This document shows, one piece after another, positions 1 to 9,384 of a DNA stretch of 64,000 nt. A program made the translations under genes and the position numbers. The notes beneath the pieces are model-generated. The model ran no database searches. It worked only from the letters and a program-made list of their open reading frames with translations, and was not told the origin of the DNA. Positions within the stretch are counted from its first letter, which is position 1. Each line of letters begins with the position of its first letter. This stretch comes from Mycobacterium sp. URHB0044 (GTDB lineage Bacteria; Actinomycetota; Actinomycetes; Mycobacteriales; Mycobacteriaceae), in assembly GCF_000620625.1 (NCBI RefSeq), contig NZ_JIAW01000004.1, forward strand, positions 1-64,000, written 5' to 3'.

Positions 1-3000
1 TCGATGGACGTCGCGGCTGCCTTGGACATCGAGCGGTTGCGCGAGGTCATGACCGAAGTCGTGGAGCGTTCGGCCGCGGTGATAACCCGCTACGGCGGGA
101 CCGTGGAGTACACCGGCGATGGGGTGATGGCTCTGTTCGGCGCCCCAACGGCGTTGGAGGATCACGCCTTTCGGGGATGTCTGGCCGCCCTGGCGATCCA
201 GCAGGAGGCGAACCGGTTGGCGGCCGAGGTGGCGCGCCGCGATGGCATCGACCTCCAAGTGCGGGTGGGCCTGAATTCGGGCCGGGTGATCGCCGGTGAC
301 ATGGGCTCTGGGTCGCTGGGGTACGCCGCGACCGGCGAGCCGGTCGGGTTCGCCCAGCGGATGGAATCCGTGGCGCCCCCTGGCGGGGTGATGCTGTCCG
401 AGTCGACCGCACGGCTGGTCGAACACCTCGCCGTGCTGGCTGAACCGGAGTGGGTCCGCATCAAGGGGGCCGACGAACCGGTGCGCGCCCGCCGGCTGGT
501 GGGGATCGATCCGCGGGATGGCGTAGTCGGGCGCGCGGAAGCGAGCCTGGTGGGTAGGCACTGGGAGATGGCCGTGCTCGACGCCATCGTCGATCGGGCG
601 ATCGGGGGCCGCGGTGGCGTCGTGAACGTAGTGGGACCCGCCGGCATCGGCAAGAGCCGGGCGGCCCGCGAGGCCGCCGCGCTGGCGGTCAGCCGGGGGG
701 TCGAGGTGTTTTGGACCTTCTGCGAATCGCATGCGAGCGACGTCCCCTTCTATGCCGTGAGGCAGCTGTTGCGCGCGGTCACGGGCATAGCCGACCACGA
801 CGCCGACGCCGCCCGCGCCGAGGTACGCCAGCTGATTCCCGGTGCCGAGACAGAGGATCTGTTGCTACTCGATGATCTCTTCGGCATCTCCGACCCCGAC
901 GTCGCGCTGCCCGCCATCGACCCCGATGCGCGACGGCGGCGGTTGACCGCATTGATCAACACCGTGTGGCTGGCACGCACCGAACCGGCGTTGTTCGTCG
1001 TCGAGGACGCCCACTGGGTCGATTCGGTCAGCGAGTCGATGCTTGCCGAGTTCCTCACGGTGATTCCGCGCACGCCGTCGATGGTGTTGATCACGTCGCG
1101 CCCCGAGTACGACGGAGAGTTGACGCGGGTGAACGGCGCGCAAACGATTGCGCTTGCGCCACTGGTTGATTCGGACACCAGCGCGATGCTGGACGAGCTG
1201 CTCGGGTCGGACCCCTCGGTGTCCGAACTGGCAGCGATCATCGCCCAGCGTGCGGCCGGGAACCCGTTCTTCGCCGAGGAGATGGTGCGGGAGTTGGCGC
1301 ATCGTGGGGTGCTGGTAGGTGAGCACGGCGACTACCTGTCTGCGGCCGATCCCACCGACGTCGACGTGCCAGCCACGGTGCAGGCAGCCATCGAGGCGCG
1401 CATCGACCTCCTGTCCGCCCCAGCCAGGCGGACGTTGAACGCGGCGTCGGTAATCGGCGTCCGCTTCGGCGCGGACCTCCTCGCGGCCTTGGGATTTGAT
1501 GGCGTGTTCGACGAACTGCTACATGCAGAGCTGATCGATCACGTGCGGTTCACGCCAAGCGCCGAGTACGCCTTCCGGCATCCGCTGATTCGCGCGGTGA
1601 CCTACGAAGCGCAGCTGAAAGCCGACCGCGCCGAATTGCACCGTCGGCTGGCCGCCGCCATTCAAGAGCGGGACCCGGGGTCAGTGGAGGAGAACGCGGC
1701 GCTCATCGCCGAACACCTCGAATCAGCGGGCGAGCTGCGCGCGGCATTTGGCTGGCACATGCGCGCCGGCGCGAGGTCAACGAACCGCGACACCGGCGCG
1801 GCGCGGGTCAGCTGGGAGCGGGCGAGCCGGATCGCCGACCGGCTACCCGACGACGATCCCGACCAATTGTCGTTGCGCATAGCCCCCCGCACCATGCTGT
1901 GTACCACCGACTGGCAAGCCCGAACGGTCCAGGACAGCCAGCGCCGCTTCGCCGAGCTGCGCGAGTTGTGCAGCGCCGCCGGCGACAAGGTCTCGCTGGC
2001 CGTCGGCATGACCGGGGTGATAGCCGAGCTCATGTTCGCCGGGCGTTCGCGTGAGGGGTCGCGGCTGGCGTCCGAACAGATGGCGTTGCTCGAGTCGATC
2101 GGTGATCCCAGCTTGACCGTGGGATTGGCGATGATGGCGTTCATCACTTGGGGGGATGCCGGCGAATTCGGCGAGCTCCTGCGATGGTCGCAGACCGTCA
2201 TCGACCTTGCCGAGGGCGATCCGGCCATGGGCGCGGGCTTCGGTGTGGGATCACCGCTCGCGATTGCGTTGGCATTTCGAGGCGTTGCCCGGTGGTGGCA
2301 GGGCCGTCCCGGGTGGCGCCTTGATCTCGACGACGCCGTCGCGATGGCACGGAACAGCACCCCGGCAACCCTCGGCGCCGTCGTCTGCTGGACCTACGGT
2401 TTCGCGACGCAGTTCGGGGTTCTTCGAGCAGATGACTCCGCGACGCGCATGGTCGAGGAGGCGTTGCAGCTGGCTGAGGCAACCAGTAACGACGTCGCAC
2501 TGTCTGTGGCCGAATACGGGTTGGGGGGAACACTTCTGAGTCGGGAATCCGACGCCGACCGCCACCGCGGGCTGGAGATCATGGTGGAGCGCCGCCAGTT
2601 TCGACGCGAGCGCATGCCCAACCTGGTCTCGGTCACCGAGGTGTGGACTGCCCGAGAGAAGGCCAGGCGCGGCGAACGCGCCGCGTCCATCGAAGTGATG
2701 CGCCGGGGCGTCGACGAGCTGCACCAGGAAGGCCGGCTCTTCTTCGGGGTATGGGGCACCGGCGTCCTGGTGGAGACGCTGTTGGAACGTGGCGCCGAAG
2801 GGGACCTCGCAGAAGCCGAAGGGCTGATCGGCCGGTTGGCCGATGTGCCAAGCGATCCCGGTTCGGCGATGCTCGAGATCACGTTGCTTAGGCTGCGCTG
2901 CCTGTTGGCGCGGGCCAGCGGCGACGACCGCGGCTACGGGGACTTGGTGAATCGATATCGCACGATGGCCGAGTCGCTTGGCTTCGAAGGACACCTGGCC

Positions 3001-3033
3001 TGGGCCGAAGAGATGAGGGAGCTAGGCCGATGA
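1..3033 (+). CDS. Class III nucleotidyl cyclase / AAA ATPase / TPR-like protein, 5' end cut by the window
   Basis: The frame is open from base 1 and aligns from its first residues (SMDVAAALD) with about residue 50 of the downstream paralogue, so roughly 48 N-terminal residues, including a zinc ribbon, lie outside the window. Seen here: the second half of a class III cyclase domain (GDGVMALFGAP near residues 39-49; VRVGLNSGRVIAGDMG), a Walker A motif GPAGIGKS (about 212-219), a Walker B-like LFVVEDAHW (about 330-338), then a long helical C-terminal half like the TPR-type regions of STAND/MalT-like ATPases. No LuxR helix-turn-helix follows, unlike several mycobacterial cyclase-ATPase regulators. 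The stop overlaps the next start (ATGA), so the two paralogues are probably co-translated. A signalling role is inferred; cyclase activity cannot be judged because the first metal-binding segment is missing. Confidence 0.88.
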   Translation, partial: SMDVAAALDIERLREVMTEVVERSAAVITRYGGTVEYTGDGVMALFGAPTALEDHAFRGCLAALAIQQEANRLAAEVARRDGIDLQVRVGLNSGRVIAGDMGSGSLGYAATGEPVGFAQRMESVAPPGGVMLSESTARLVEHLAVLAEPEWVRIKGADEPVRARRLVGIDPRDGVVGRAEASLVGRHWEMAVLDAIVDRAIGGRGGVVNVVGPAGIGKSRAAREAAALAVSRGVEVFWTFCESHASDVPFYAVRQLLRAVTGIADHDADAARAEVRQLIPGAETEDLLLLDDLFGISDPDVALPAIDPDARRRRLTALINTVWLARTEPALFVVEDAHWVDSVSESMLAEFLTVIPRTPSMVLITSRPEYDGELTRVNGAQTIALAPLVDSDTSAMLDELLGSDPSVSELAAIIAQRAAGNPFFAEEMVRELAHRGVLVGEHGDYLSAADPTDVDVPATVQAAIEARIDLLSAPARRTLNAASVIGVRFGADLLAALGFDGVFDELLHAELIDHVRFTPSAEYAFRHPLIRAVTYEAQLKADRAELHRRLAAAIQERDPGSVEENAALIAEHLESAGELRAAFGWHMRAGARSTNRDTGAARVSWERASRIADRLPDDDPDQLSLRIAPRTMLCTTDWQARTVQDSQRRFAELRELCSAAGDKVSLAVGMTGVIAELMFAGRSREGSRLASEQMALLESIGDPSLTVGLAMMAFITWGDAGEFGELLRWSQTVIDLAEGDPAMGAGFGVGSPLAIALAFRGVARWWQGRPGWRLDLDDAVAMARNSTPATLGAVVCWTYGFATQFGVLRADDSATRMVEEALQLAEATSNDVALSVAEYGLGGTLLSRESDADRHRGLEIMVERRQFRRERMPNLVSVTEVWTAREKARRGERAASIEVMRRGVDELHQEGRLFFGVWGTGVLVETLLERGAEGDLAEAEGLIGRLADVPSDPGSAMLEITLLRLRCLLARASGDDRGYGDLVNRYRTMAESLGFEGHLAWAEEMRELGR

Positions 3034-6000
3034 CGACGGCCGTGGTGTGCGCTTCCTGCGGGACGGGGCTACGAGAGAACGCCAACTTCTGCGACGAATG
3101 TGGTGCCGCTACTGGGCTTTCCGGTGAGGCGCCCGAGTACAAGCAGGTGACGTTGCTGTTCGCCGATGTGGTGCAGTCGATGAACATGGCGGCAGCCCTC
3201 GACGTGGAGCGGTTGCGCGAGATCATGACCGAGCTGGTGAAGCGTTCGGCAGCAGTGGTGCAGCGCTACGGCGGAAGGGCCGAGTACAACGGCGACGGAG
3301 TGATGGCCATCTTCGGAGCGCCAGCCGCGTTGGAGGACCACGCTTTTCGAGCCTGCCTGGCCGCGCTGGCCATCCAACAGGAGACGGACCGGCTGGCGGC
3401 CCAAGTAGCAAACCGAGACGGTGTCGATCTTCGAGTGCGGGTGGGCCTGAATTCGGGCCGGGTGATCGCAGGCGACATCGGCTCGGGGTCCCTGGGGTAC
3501 GCCGCGACCGGCGAGCACGTCGGTTTTGCCCAGCGGATGGAATCGGCGGCGCCGCCGGGCGGGGTGATGCTGTCCGAGTCGACCGCGCGGCTGGTCGAAC
3601 ACCGCGCAGTGCTGGCGGAGCCGGAGTGGGTGCACGTCAAGGGATCCGAGAAACCGGTACGTGCCCAGCGGCTGATCGACATCAGGCCGCGAGATGGTCA
3701 GGTTGTGCGCGCCGAGGCGGGCCTGATCGGTCGGCGGTGGGAGATGGCCGCCCTCGACGCACTGGTGGACCGCACCACGCATGGCCGCGGCGGCGTCGTG
3801 AACGTGGTTGGACCGCCTGGCATTGGCAAGAGCCGGGCGGCCCGAGAGACGGCGACACTGGCGGCAGATCGCGGAGTCGAGGTGTTCTGGACGTTCTGCG
3901 AGTCGCACACACGTGAAATCGCCTTCCTCGTCGTGGCCCAGCTGCTCCGCGCGGAAACCGGCGTCGCGGACCTCGACGACCAAGCTGCTCGCGCGCACGT
4001 GCGGGTTCGAGTGCCCGACGCCGACCCACAGGACGTGCTGCTGCTGGACGATCTGCTCGGCATCGCCGACCCCGACGTGCCGCTCCCCCAGATCGACCCG
4101 GATGCCCGCCGCCGCCGGTTGACCGCGCTGATCAACACCACCTCGTTGATGCGTACCAAACCGGCGCTGTTCATTGTCGAGGATGCGCACTGGATCGATG
4201 CGGTCAGCGAGTCGCTGCTGGCCGACTTGCTCACCGTCATTCCGCGCAGCCCGACGATGGTGCTGATTAGCTCCCGCCCGGAATACGAAGGACCGCTGAC
4301 GCGAGCGCCCGGCGCGCAGACGATAGCGCTTGCCCCGCTGGGAGATTCGGACACCACGGCATTGCTGGGCGAGCTGCTGGGGTGGGATCCCTCGGTCGGC
4401 GAGCTGGCGGCGATCATCGCAGAACGCGCCGCGGGGAATCCGTTCTTCGCCGAGGAGATGGTGCGCGAGCTGGCCCAGCGCGGCGTGCTAATCGGTGAAC
4501 ACGGCGACTACGTCTGTCGCACGGAGATTGCCGACGTCGCCGTGCCGGCCACGGCGGAGGCGGCCATCGCGGCGCGCATCGACCGGCTGACCACCCCAGC
4601 CAGGCAGACGTTCAACGCGGCGTCGGTGATCGGCGCCCGCTTCGAGGCGGAGCTGCTCTCAGCGCTTGGCATCGATCCGGTGGTCGACGAGCTGCTCACC
4701 GCGGACCTCATCGATCAGGTGCGATTCACCCCGGCTGCCGAATACGCCTTCCGACACCCCTTGATCCGCGCGGTGGCATACGGATCACAGCTGAAAGCCG
4801 ATCGGGCCCAATGGCATCGGCGTCTGGCCACCGCGATCCAAGAGTGCAAGGCCAGCGCGCTGGAGGAGAACGCAGCACTGATCGCGGAACATCTCGAGTC
4901 TGCCGGCGAGCTGCATGCCGCCTATGGCTGGCACATGCGTGCCGCTGCATGGTCGAGCAACCGCGATCTCGGCGCCGCCCGACTCAGCTGGGAACGGGCA
5001 CAACGTATCGCCGACCAACTTCCCGACGACAGCCCCGACCAGCTGTCGATGCGCATCGCCCCCCGAACCATGCTGTGCGCCACCGACTTCTACTCCCGAG
5101 CAGTTCAGGAAAGCGGTCGCCGCTTCGCCGAGTTGCGGGAGCTGACCAGCGCTGCCGGGGACAAGATCTCGCTGGCCATCGGCATGACCGGACTGGTCAC
5201 CGAGCTCGTGTACACAGGCCGTTCGCCTGAGGGTTCACGGCTGGCATCTGAACAGATGGCGCTGCTCGAGTCGATCGACGATCCCACCCCGACCATGGCG
5301 TTGTCGGTGATGGCGTTCGTCAATTGGGCGGATACCGGTGAGTTCGGCGAGATGTTGCGGTGGTCGCAGACCGTCGTCGACCTCGCGGACGGTGATCCCG
5401 TCAAAGGGGCTGGCTTCGGTGTGGGGTCTCCCCTGGCGTTCGCGTTGACATGTCGCGGCACTGCGCGGTGGTCACTGGGGCGTCCCGGATGGCGCGAAGA
5501 CCTCCACGGCGCCGTCGCGATGGCCCAAAACGGTGACCCGACAACCGTCGCCTTCGTCGTCGCCTGGGCCTACGGTGCGGCGATACAGAATGGCGTGCTC
5601 CGAGCCGATGAGTCGGCGGTGCGCGCGAGCGAGGAGGCCGTGCTGATCGCCCAACGGGCCGGCAATGATCACGCCCTGTCATTGGCGGAGCAGGCGTTGG
5701 CGGCCGCGCTGTTGTGTCGGGACGACGCTTCTGACCGTCACCGCGGCCTCGAGGTCATGGTGCATGTCCGCGACACCTTGCGCGAGCACGGTCCCTTCTT
5801 GGTCCCGGTCGCCGACTTGTGGGTCGCCCGGGAGCAAGCGTGGCGAGGTGACAGAGACGCTGCGATTGCGGTGATGCGGGAGGCCGTCGACTTGCTGTGC
5901 GACGCAGGGCGGCTCGGTTTCGCCGGTTGGGGCACGGGCGTTCTCGTGGAGACGCTGCTGGGACGTGGCGCCGAGGGCGACGTGGCCGAAGCCCAACGGG

Positions 6001-6206
6001 CGGTGGACTGGTTGGCGAATGTACCAGCCGATGGTTCGGCGATCCGCGAGGTAACACTGCTCCGACTGCGTGCACTACTTGCGCGGAGCCGCGGCGACGA
6101 CATCGCCTACCGGGACTTGGTGAGTCGCTATCGTGCGCGGGCCGAATCGCTCGGCTTCGAGGGCCACATTGCCTTGTCCGAGGCGATGATCGAGGCTGTT
6201 GAATAG
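3030..6206 (+). CDS. Zinc-ribbon / class III adenylate cyclase-like / AAA ATPase / TPR-like protein
   Basis: Full-length 1058-residue paralogue of the preceding gene. Order of domains: zinc ribbon with paired cysteines (C7, C10, C21, C24), class III cyclase domain (LLFADVVQSM near 43-52, GDGVMAIFGAP near 88-98, VRVGLNSGRVIAGDIG, then TGEHVGFAQRMES), Walker A GPPGIGKS (261-268), Walker B-like LFIVEDAHWID (about 381-391), and about 600 residues of helical repeats. The first metal-binding Asp is present (FAD). The family acts in the cytoplasm as large signal-integrating ATPases. There is no C-terminal DNA-binding domain, so direct transcription control would need a partner. It overlaps the upstream gene by four bases. 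The tandem arrangement looks like a local duplication. Confidence 0.9.
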   Translation: MTTAVVCASCGTGLRENANFCDECGAATGLSGEAPEYKQVTLLFADVVQSMNMAAALDVERLREIMTELVKRSAAVVQRYGGRAEYNGDGVMAIFGAPAALEDHAFRACLAALAIQQETDRLAAQVANRDGVDLRVRVGLNSGRVIAGDIGSGSLGYAATGEHVGFAQRMESAAPPGGVMLSESTARLVEHRAVLAEPEWVHVKGSEKPVRAQRLIDIRPRDGQVVRAEAGLIGRRWEMAALDALVDRTTHGRGGVVNVVGPPGIGKSRAARETATLAADRGVEVFWTFCESHTREIAFLVVAQLLRAETGVADLDDQAARAHVRVRVPDADPQDVLLLDDLLGIADPDVPLPQIDPDARRRRLTALINTTSLMRTKPALFIVEDAHWIDAVSESLLADLLTVIPRSPTMVLISSRPEYEGPLTRAPGAQTIALAPLGDSDTTALLGELLGWDPSVGELAAIIAERAAGNPFFAEEMVRELAQRGVLIGEHGDYVCRTEIADVAVPATAEAAIAARIDRLTTPARQTFNAASVIGARFEAELLSALGIDPVVDELLTADLIDQVRFTPAAEYAFRHPLIRAVAYGSQLKADRAQWHRRLATAIQECKASALEENAALIAEHLESAGELHAAYGWHMRAAAWSSNRDLGAARLSWERAQRIADQLPDDSPDQLSMRIAPRTMLCATDFYSRAVQESGRRFAELRELTSAAGDKISLAIGMTGLVTELVYTGRSPEGSRLASEQMALLESIDDPTPTMALSVMAFVNWADTGEFGEMLRWSQTVVDLADGDPVKGAGFGVGSPLAFALTCRGTARWSLGRPGWREDLHGAVAMAQNGDPTTVAFVVAWAYGAAIQNGVLRADESAVRASEEAVLIAQRAGNDHALSLAEQALAAALLCRDDASDRHRGLEVMVHVRDTLREHGPFLVPVADLWVAREQAWRGDRDAAIAVMREAVDLLCDAGRLGFAGWGTGVLVETLLGRGAEGDVAEAQRAVDWLANVPADGSAIREVTLLRLRALLARSRGDDIAYRDLVSRYRARAESLGFEGHIALSEAMIEAVE

Positions 6207-6247
6207 TCTCCTCGCCCTGCGAAGGCGAATCATCGCGCGGCGGAAAC

Positions 6248-6288
6248 GATTCAACGCCAGCCTCCCCCTCCAAGGCTGACGTTGAATC
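6248..6288. terminator. Bidirectional hairpin terminator between convergent genes
   Basis: Two 16-base arms, GATTCAACGCCAGCCT (6248-6263) and its near-exact reverse complement (6273-6288, one mismatch), flank a 9-base C-rich loop. It lies between the end of the cyclase-ATPase gene and the end of the convergent minus-strand gene. There is no U tract, as is common in mycobacteria. Confidence 0.7.
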
Positions 6289-6300
6289 GGGCTCGGTTAT

Positions 6301-7437
6301 TCAGGAATCGTCGGAGTCTCCGCGGGGTGATTGAGTGCCCGAGGTCTTGCCGGCTGGCGCGGCGTCTCCGGCCGTCGCCGCTCCGGCATCGGCTGTTCCG
6401 CTGGTCGGATGGCCACCCTTGGCATGGTGCGGAAGGTCACGAGGATGCTCCCCCACTTCGAGCGAATCGTGCACCACCGCGCGAGGAGTCAGCCGCCGTG
6501 GGGTCGGCTTCGTCGGCTCCGGTGCGGAGTCGTTGGCCGAAGACTCGGGTGCACTCCCAGCTGTCGGTCCCGTCGACTGTTCGTCAGGCTTGGCGGTTTC
6601 GGTGAGGTCCTTCGTCGGCGTCACCGTATCCGTCGACGACTCGTCGTTTTCGGATGCGGGTTCCGCTGACATCGTCGGCGCGGGAGCATCTGCCTTCCCG
6701 ATCTTGCGGGTCCGTGACGCGGGCCCTGCTGCGGGATCGCTGCCTGGTTCGGAATTGCTCAGATCTGGGTCGCTGGGCAACGTAGCGGCGGTGGCGTCTG
6801 CTTCGACGGACGCGGCAGATACCTCAGCAACCGCGGACAGCGGTGCGAACGGAATGAAGAGACTCGGGATCGTGAAGCTGAGGAAATTGAAGAGCGCACA
6901 TGGCGGGCACGCGAGGATGACGAGCACGATTATCGGACCGAACAAGAGGGCAATCCCGACGATGGCCAATATCGGCTGTGGTATCAGAGCCAGCAGCGGC
7001 GCTGGTATCGCGAGGGCAGCGGTGGTCGGGGCCACAGCGGCGGCATCCACTCTTCGAGGATTTGGCGCCGGGTCCGTCGCCGCGTCGAATGTGGACGCAG
7101 TCGTCACGTCCGCGGTTGGGGTCTTCACGACCGGCGCAGGGATGTCCGCGCCGCCGGCGACCGCTTGGGCAGCTGGTACGACGGCGTGGACACGACTGTC
7201 AATGAATCTCTCGAGCGCACCCAAGAGTGCCGGCGGCGATAGCGTCAACGCGCTGAGTTGTACCTGACGAACTTCGGTTCGCGCGCCACGAACGTCGGGC
7301 GGTGCCACCACGAGGCCAAGCGCGAGAATGGCGGCACTGGCGACGGCGCCACCCGCGGCCAGTTGACGGCGAACAGTCGGCCACGACGCCGCCCTTGCGC
7401 AGCGCTCCGATGCGACCGAATAGTTTGCGATATCCAT
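6301..7437 (-). CDS. Secreted or membrane Ala/Pro-rich protein of unknown function
   Basis: 378 residues from an ATG at 7437 preceded by a strong GGGAGGG ribosome site. Residues about 26-48 form a hydrophobic signal or anchor segment. A second very hydrophobic stretch (about 145-200, containing ALLFGPIIVLVILACPPC) suggests one or two membrane spans. The C-terminal 170 residues are rich in Ser, Pro, Thr, Asp and Glu and look disordered. I recognise no enzyme family; similar low-complexity exported proteins are common in mycobacteria. It belongs to the cluster by its control region: an 18-bp palindrome lies 99 bases upstream and its leader matches those of the GGPP synthase and dxs genes. Function unknown, possibly a cell-envelope partner of the cluster product. 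Confidence 0.7.
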   Translation of the reverse strand: MDIANYSVASERCARAASWPTVRRQLAAGGAVASAAILALGLVVAPPDVRGARTEVRQVQLSALTLSPPALLGALERFIDSRVHAVVPAAQAVAGGADIPAPVVKTPTADVTTASTFDAATDPAPNPRRVDAAAVAPTTAALAIPAPLLALIPQPILAIVGIALLFGPIIVLVILACPPCALFNFLSFTIPSLFIPFAPLSAVAEVSAASVEADATAATLPSDPDLSNSEPGSDPAAGPASRTRKIGKADAPAPTMSAEPASENDESSTDTVTPTKDLTETAKPDEQSTGPTAGSAPESSANDSAPEPTKPTPRRLTPRAVVHDSLEVGEHPRDLPHHAKGGHPTSGTADAGAATAGDAAPAGKTSGTQSPRGDSDDS

Positions 7438-7453
7438 TGTGTCGTTCCCTCCC

Positions 7454-7472
7454 CGATGTCCTGGCGAAACGA
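7454..7472 (-). promoter_or_regulatory. Conserved 5' leader element, copy 1
   Basis: On the minus strand this reads TCGTTTCGCCAGGACATCG, 17 bases before the start codon and directly followed by the ribosome site. It is identical over 19 bases to the leader of dxs (24237-24255) and closely similar to that of the GGPP-synthase-like gene (20099-20117). Confidence 0.7.
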
Positions 7473-7536
7473 TCGTCACCGATTGAGGTGTCACGTTCCG
7501 CAGGGGCAATCGTCACTCCTCTGCGTCGCGACGAGC

Positions 7537-7554
7537 GCAGTAGCGCGCCACTGC
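7537..7554 (-). promoter_or_regulatory. 18-bp palindromic operator, site 1
   Basis: Plus-strand sequence GCAGTAGCGCGCCACTGC, a palindrome with one mismatched pair. Read toward the 7437 start it is preceded by ATT and followed by a GCTCGTCG tail. Distance to the start codon is 99 bases. One of six matching sites in the cluster. Confidence 0.8.
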
Positions 7555-7773
7555 AATCTGGCTCGCTACTCTGTTCGAGAACCGCGGAGTCAAGAACTAG
7601 CTTGGCCCAAGTATCTGATGGTCAAGACACGAAACCCTTGATGCGCGTCAACAAGCAATTCCCGGACGCTGCCCGGGACAGGCTGGCGCTAGATCATGTG
7701 CGTTCGGAACCGCTGACGTCGCGGTCAGACGAGTCGCCGACAGCCGAAGGGATCGGCGCTGCCGTCGGTACGG

Positions 7774-9111
7774 TCAATTCTTCGTTTGCCTCGGCGGCCG
7801 ACAGCAGGAATCGGTGCCAGCCACCTTCGTTGCGTTCAACGTGCCAATCACGCTGTGATCGTCCCCGTAGTACTCCAACGATTCCTGGATGCCGACGGTC
7901 AGCACCGGATGTGGACTGGATTCGACGAACGTCCGATAACCATGATCGTAGGACCATCGGACACTGTGCTCGAATAACACCGGTTGCCGCACGTTGGCGA
8001 ACCAGTAGTCGCCGTCGAGGACCGACGTGTCCAGACCGGCGCCGGTGACCGCCGAGATGAATGCGATGTCGCCGGTTCGCGGCCGCAGCCCAGACAACGA
8101 CTCGCGCAACGTCTCCCGCAATTCCTCGACGTCCGCAGAATGTGAGGCGTAGTCGACGGGAATCCGCGTGGCAGGAACGTCACCCCGCTCACACGCCGCC
8201 ATCAGATCGTCCAATGCCGCTGCGTTCCCGGTGACGACGGTCGACGACGGACCGTTGTGCGCGGCAACGGAAATCGATCTACCCCATGGTTCGATGAGAG
8301 CGTGAACCCGTTCAACGGGCCACGCGATCGAAGCCATGCCACCCGTTCCTGCGATCGCGCTGATCGCCTTGCTGCGCAGCGTGACGACCTTCGCGGCATC
8401 TCGCAACGAGAGGGCGCCTGCGAAGTACGCTGCGGCGATCTCGCCGTACGAATGGCCGAGGACGGCATCCGGCTCGATCCCCAGAGCCCGCCACTGGATG
8501 GCCAGCGACACCATCACCGCGAACAGCACGGGCTGCACCACGTCGGCCCCGTCGAGGCCGGGAGAACCCGCGCCACCACGCACGACCTCGAGCAGTGACC
8601 ACTCGACGAACTCGGCCAACGCGGCGTCGCAGAGTCGCATCTGAGAGGCGAACGCCGGCGCGGTGTCCAACAGTTCTGCCGCCATGCCCGTCAACTGCGT
8701 TCCCTCGCCAGGGAACACGAAGACAGTTCGGCCTGTGGCAGCGGCCCTTCCAGTCACGACATTGGGTGCGGACGTGCCGGAGGCGATCGCTGCCAACCCG
8801 CTCAACAGCTCGTCACGGTCGGTCCCGACCGCCGCGGCGTGGTGTTCGAAAGACGCCCGGGTGGCGAGCAACGAGTAGCCGACATCCGTCGGATCCACCT
8901 CGGTGCGCTGCTCGACGAACCGCTGCAACCGGGCCGCCTGCTCAGCGAATGCAGACGCCGACTTCGCGGACAACACCCACGGCATGGCCGAGTGACGCTT
9001 GGGAGCCGGGTTCACGGTCGCAAACTCCGGGTGACTCCGCACCACACGTGAAACGTCACGGCTCTCCTTAGCGCAATTCCCACCGCGCCGCCGCGCGGTG
9101 CACTTCGTCAT
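7774..9111 (-). CDS. Free-standing polyketide-synthase-type acyltransferase
   Basis: Up to 445 residues. The core is a PKS acyltransferase: a KS-AT linker-like start (PWVLSAKSASAFAEQAARL), FVFPGEGTQLTGM, the nucleophile motif GHSYGEIAAAYFAGALS, and YASHS, which in type I PKSs goes with methylmalonyl-CoA selection. The protein stops soon after the AT core (FVESSPHPVLTVG), with a tail that no longer resembles the post-AT linker, so it may be a PKS fragment kept as a trans-acting AT or a decaying remnant. The start is uncertain: ATG 9111 has a fair GAGG site but overlaps a short upstream ORF; GTGs near 9042 and 9015 and ATG 8985 (right before PWVLSAK) are alternatives. It probably shares the transcript starting at site 2. 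It may supply acyl units to the AfsA-type protein (inference). Confidence 0.8.
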   Translation of the reverse strand: MTKCTARRRGGNCAKESRDVSRVVRSHPEFATVNPAPKRHSAMPWVLSAKSASAFAEQAARLQRFVEQRTEVDPTDVGYSLLATRASFEHHAAAVGTDRDELLSGLAAIASGTSAPNVVTGRAAATGRTVFVFPGEGTQLTGMAAELLDTAPAFASQMRLCDAALAEFVEWSLLEVVRGGAGSPGLDGADVVQPVLFAVMVSLAIQWRALGIEPDAVLGHSYGEIAAAYFAGALSLRDAAKVVTLRSKAISAIAGTGGMASIAWPVERVHALIEPWGRSISVAAHNGPSSTVVTGNAAALDDLMAACERGDVPATRIPVDYASHSADVEELRETLRESLSGLRPRTGDIAFISAVTGAGLDTSVLDGDYWFANVRQPVLFEHSVRWSYDHGYRTFVESSPHPVLTVGIQESLEYYGDDHSVIGTLNATKVAGTDSCCRPPRQTKN

Positions 9112-9316
9112 CGGAACCTCTGACCTGCTGAATGACGCGCAAATCCAGGTCGTAGTGTCTGGCGACCCAGCCGATGCCGCGCTCGCAGTCGACGCGGAGC
9201 AGGGTGCCGTCCTTGGCCCGGGCGTGGCCGGTCGTATGTGGAGCGATCATCGTCATCACCCTGCCCCGAGTCCGTCGAATCTTGCGGTACTCATCGTCGT
9301 TCCCTTTCTCTGTCAT
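9068..9316 (-). CDS. Possible small protein upstream of the acyltransferase
   Basis: An 82-codon ORF, or about 62 codons from the inner ATG, that overlaps the longest reading of the acyltransferase by 44 bases. Its stop is followed at once by GGAG, which could serve a downstream start. Residues such as HARAKDGTLLRVDCERG look protein-like but I recognise no family, and the N-terminal third is unconvincing. It may be a real small gene, an N-terminal remnant, or chance. Confidence 0.3.
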   Translation of the reverse strand: MTEKGNDDEYRKIRRTRGRVMTMIAPHTTGHARAKDGTLLRVDCERGIGWVARHYDLDLRVIQQVRGSDDEVHRAAARWELR

Positions 9317-9384
9317 GGCGGAAGGATGGCCACGGTGTCGGCTTCAGTTCCCGCGGGACTCCGTGGCGCCGGCAGCACACAGGT

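Larger units (their letters stand above)
7438..7773. other. Intergenic region holding the palindrome and leader of the 6301-7437 gene
   Basis: This 336-base stretch lies between the acyltransferase stop and the start of the secreted-protein gene, both on the minus strand. It contains the conserved leader (7454-7472) and palindrome (7537-7554). I see nothing convincing in the remaining 7556-7773 apart from a possible weak stem around CCCGGACGCTGCCCGGG. Confidence 0.5.

Noticed and set aside
6335..7267. 310-codon plus-strand frame opposite the secreted protein gene
   Set aside because: It has a low-complexity Ala/Ser/Val product and no ribosome site, while the minus frame has a strong one and a signal segment. 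Both are low complexity, so a small doubt remains.
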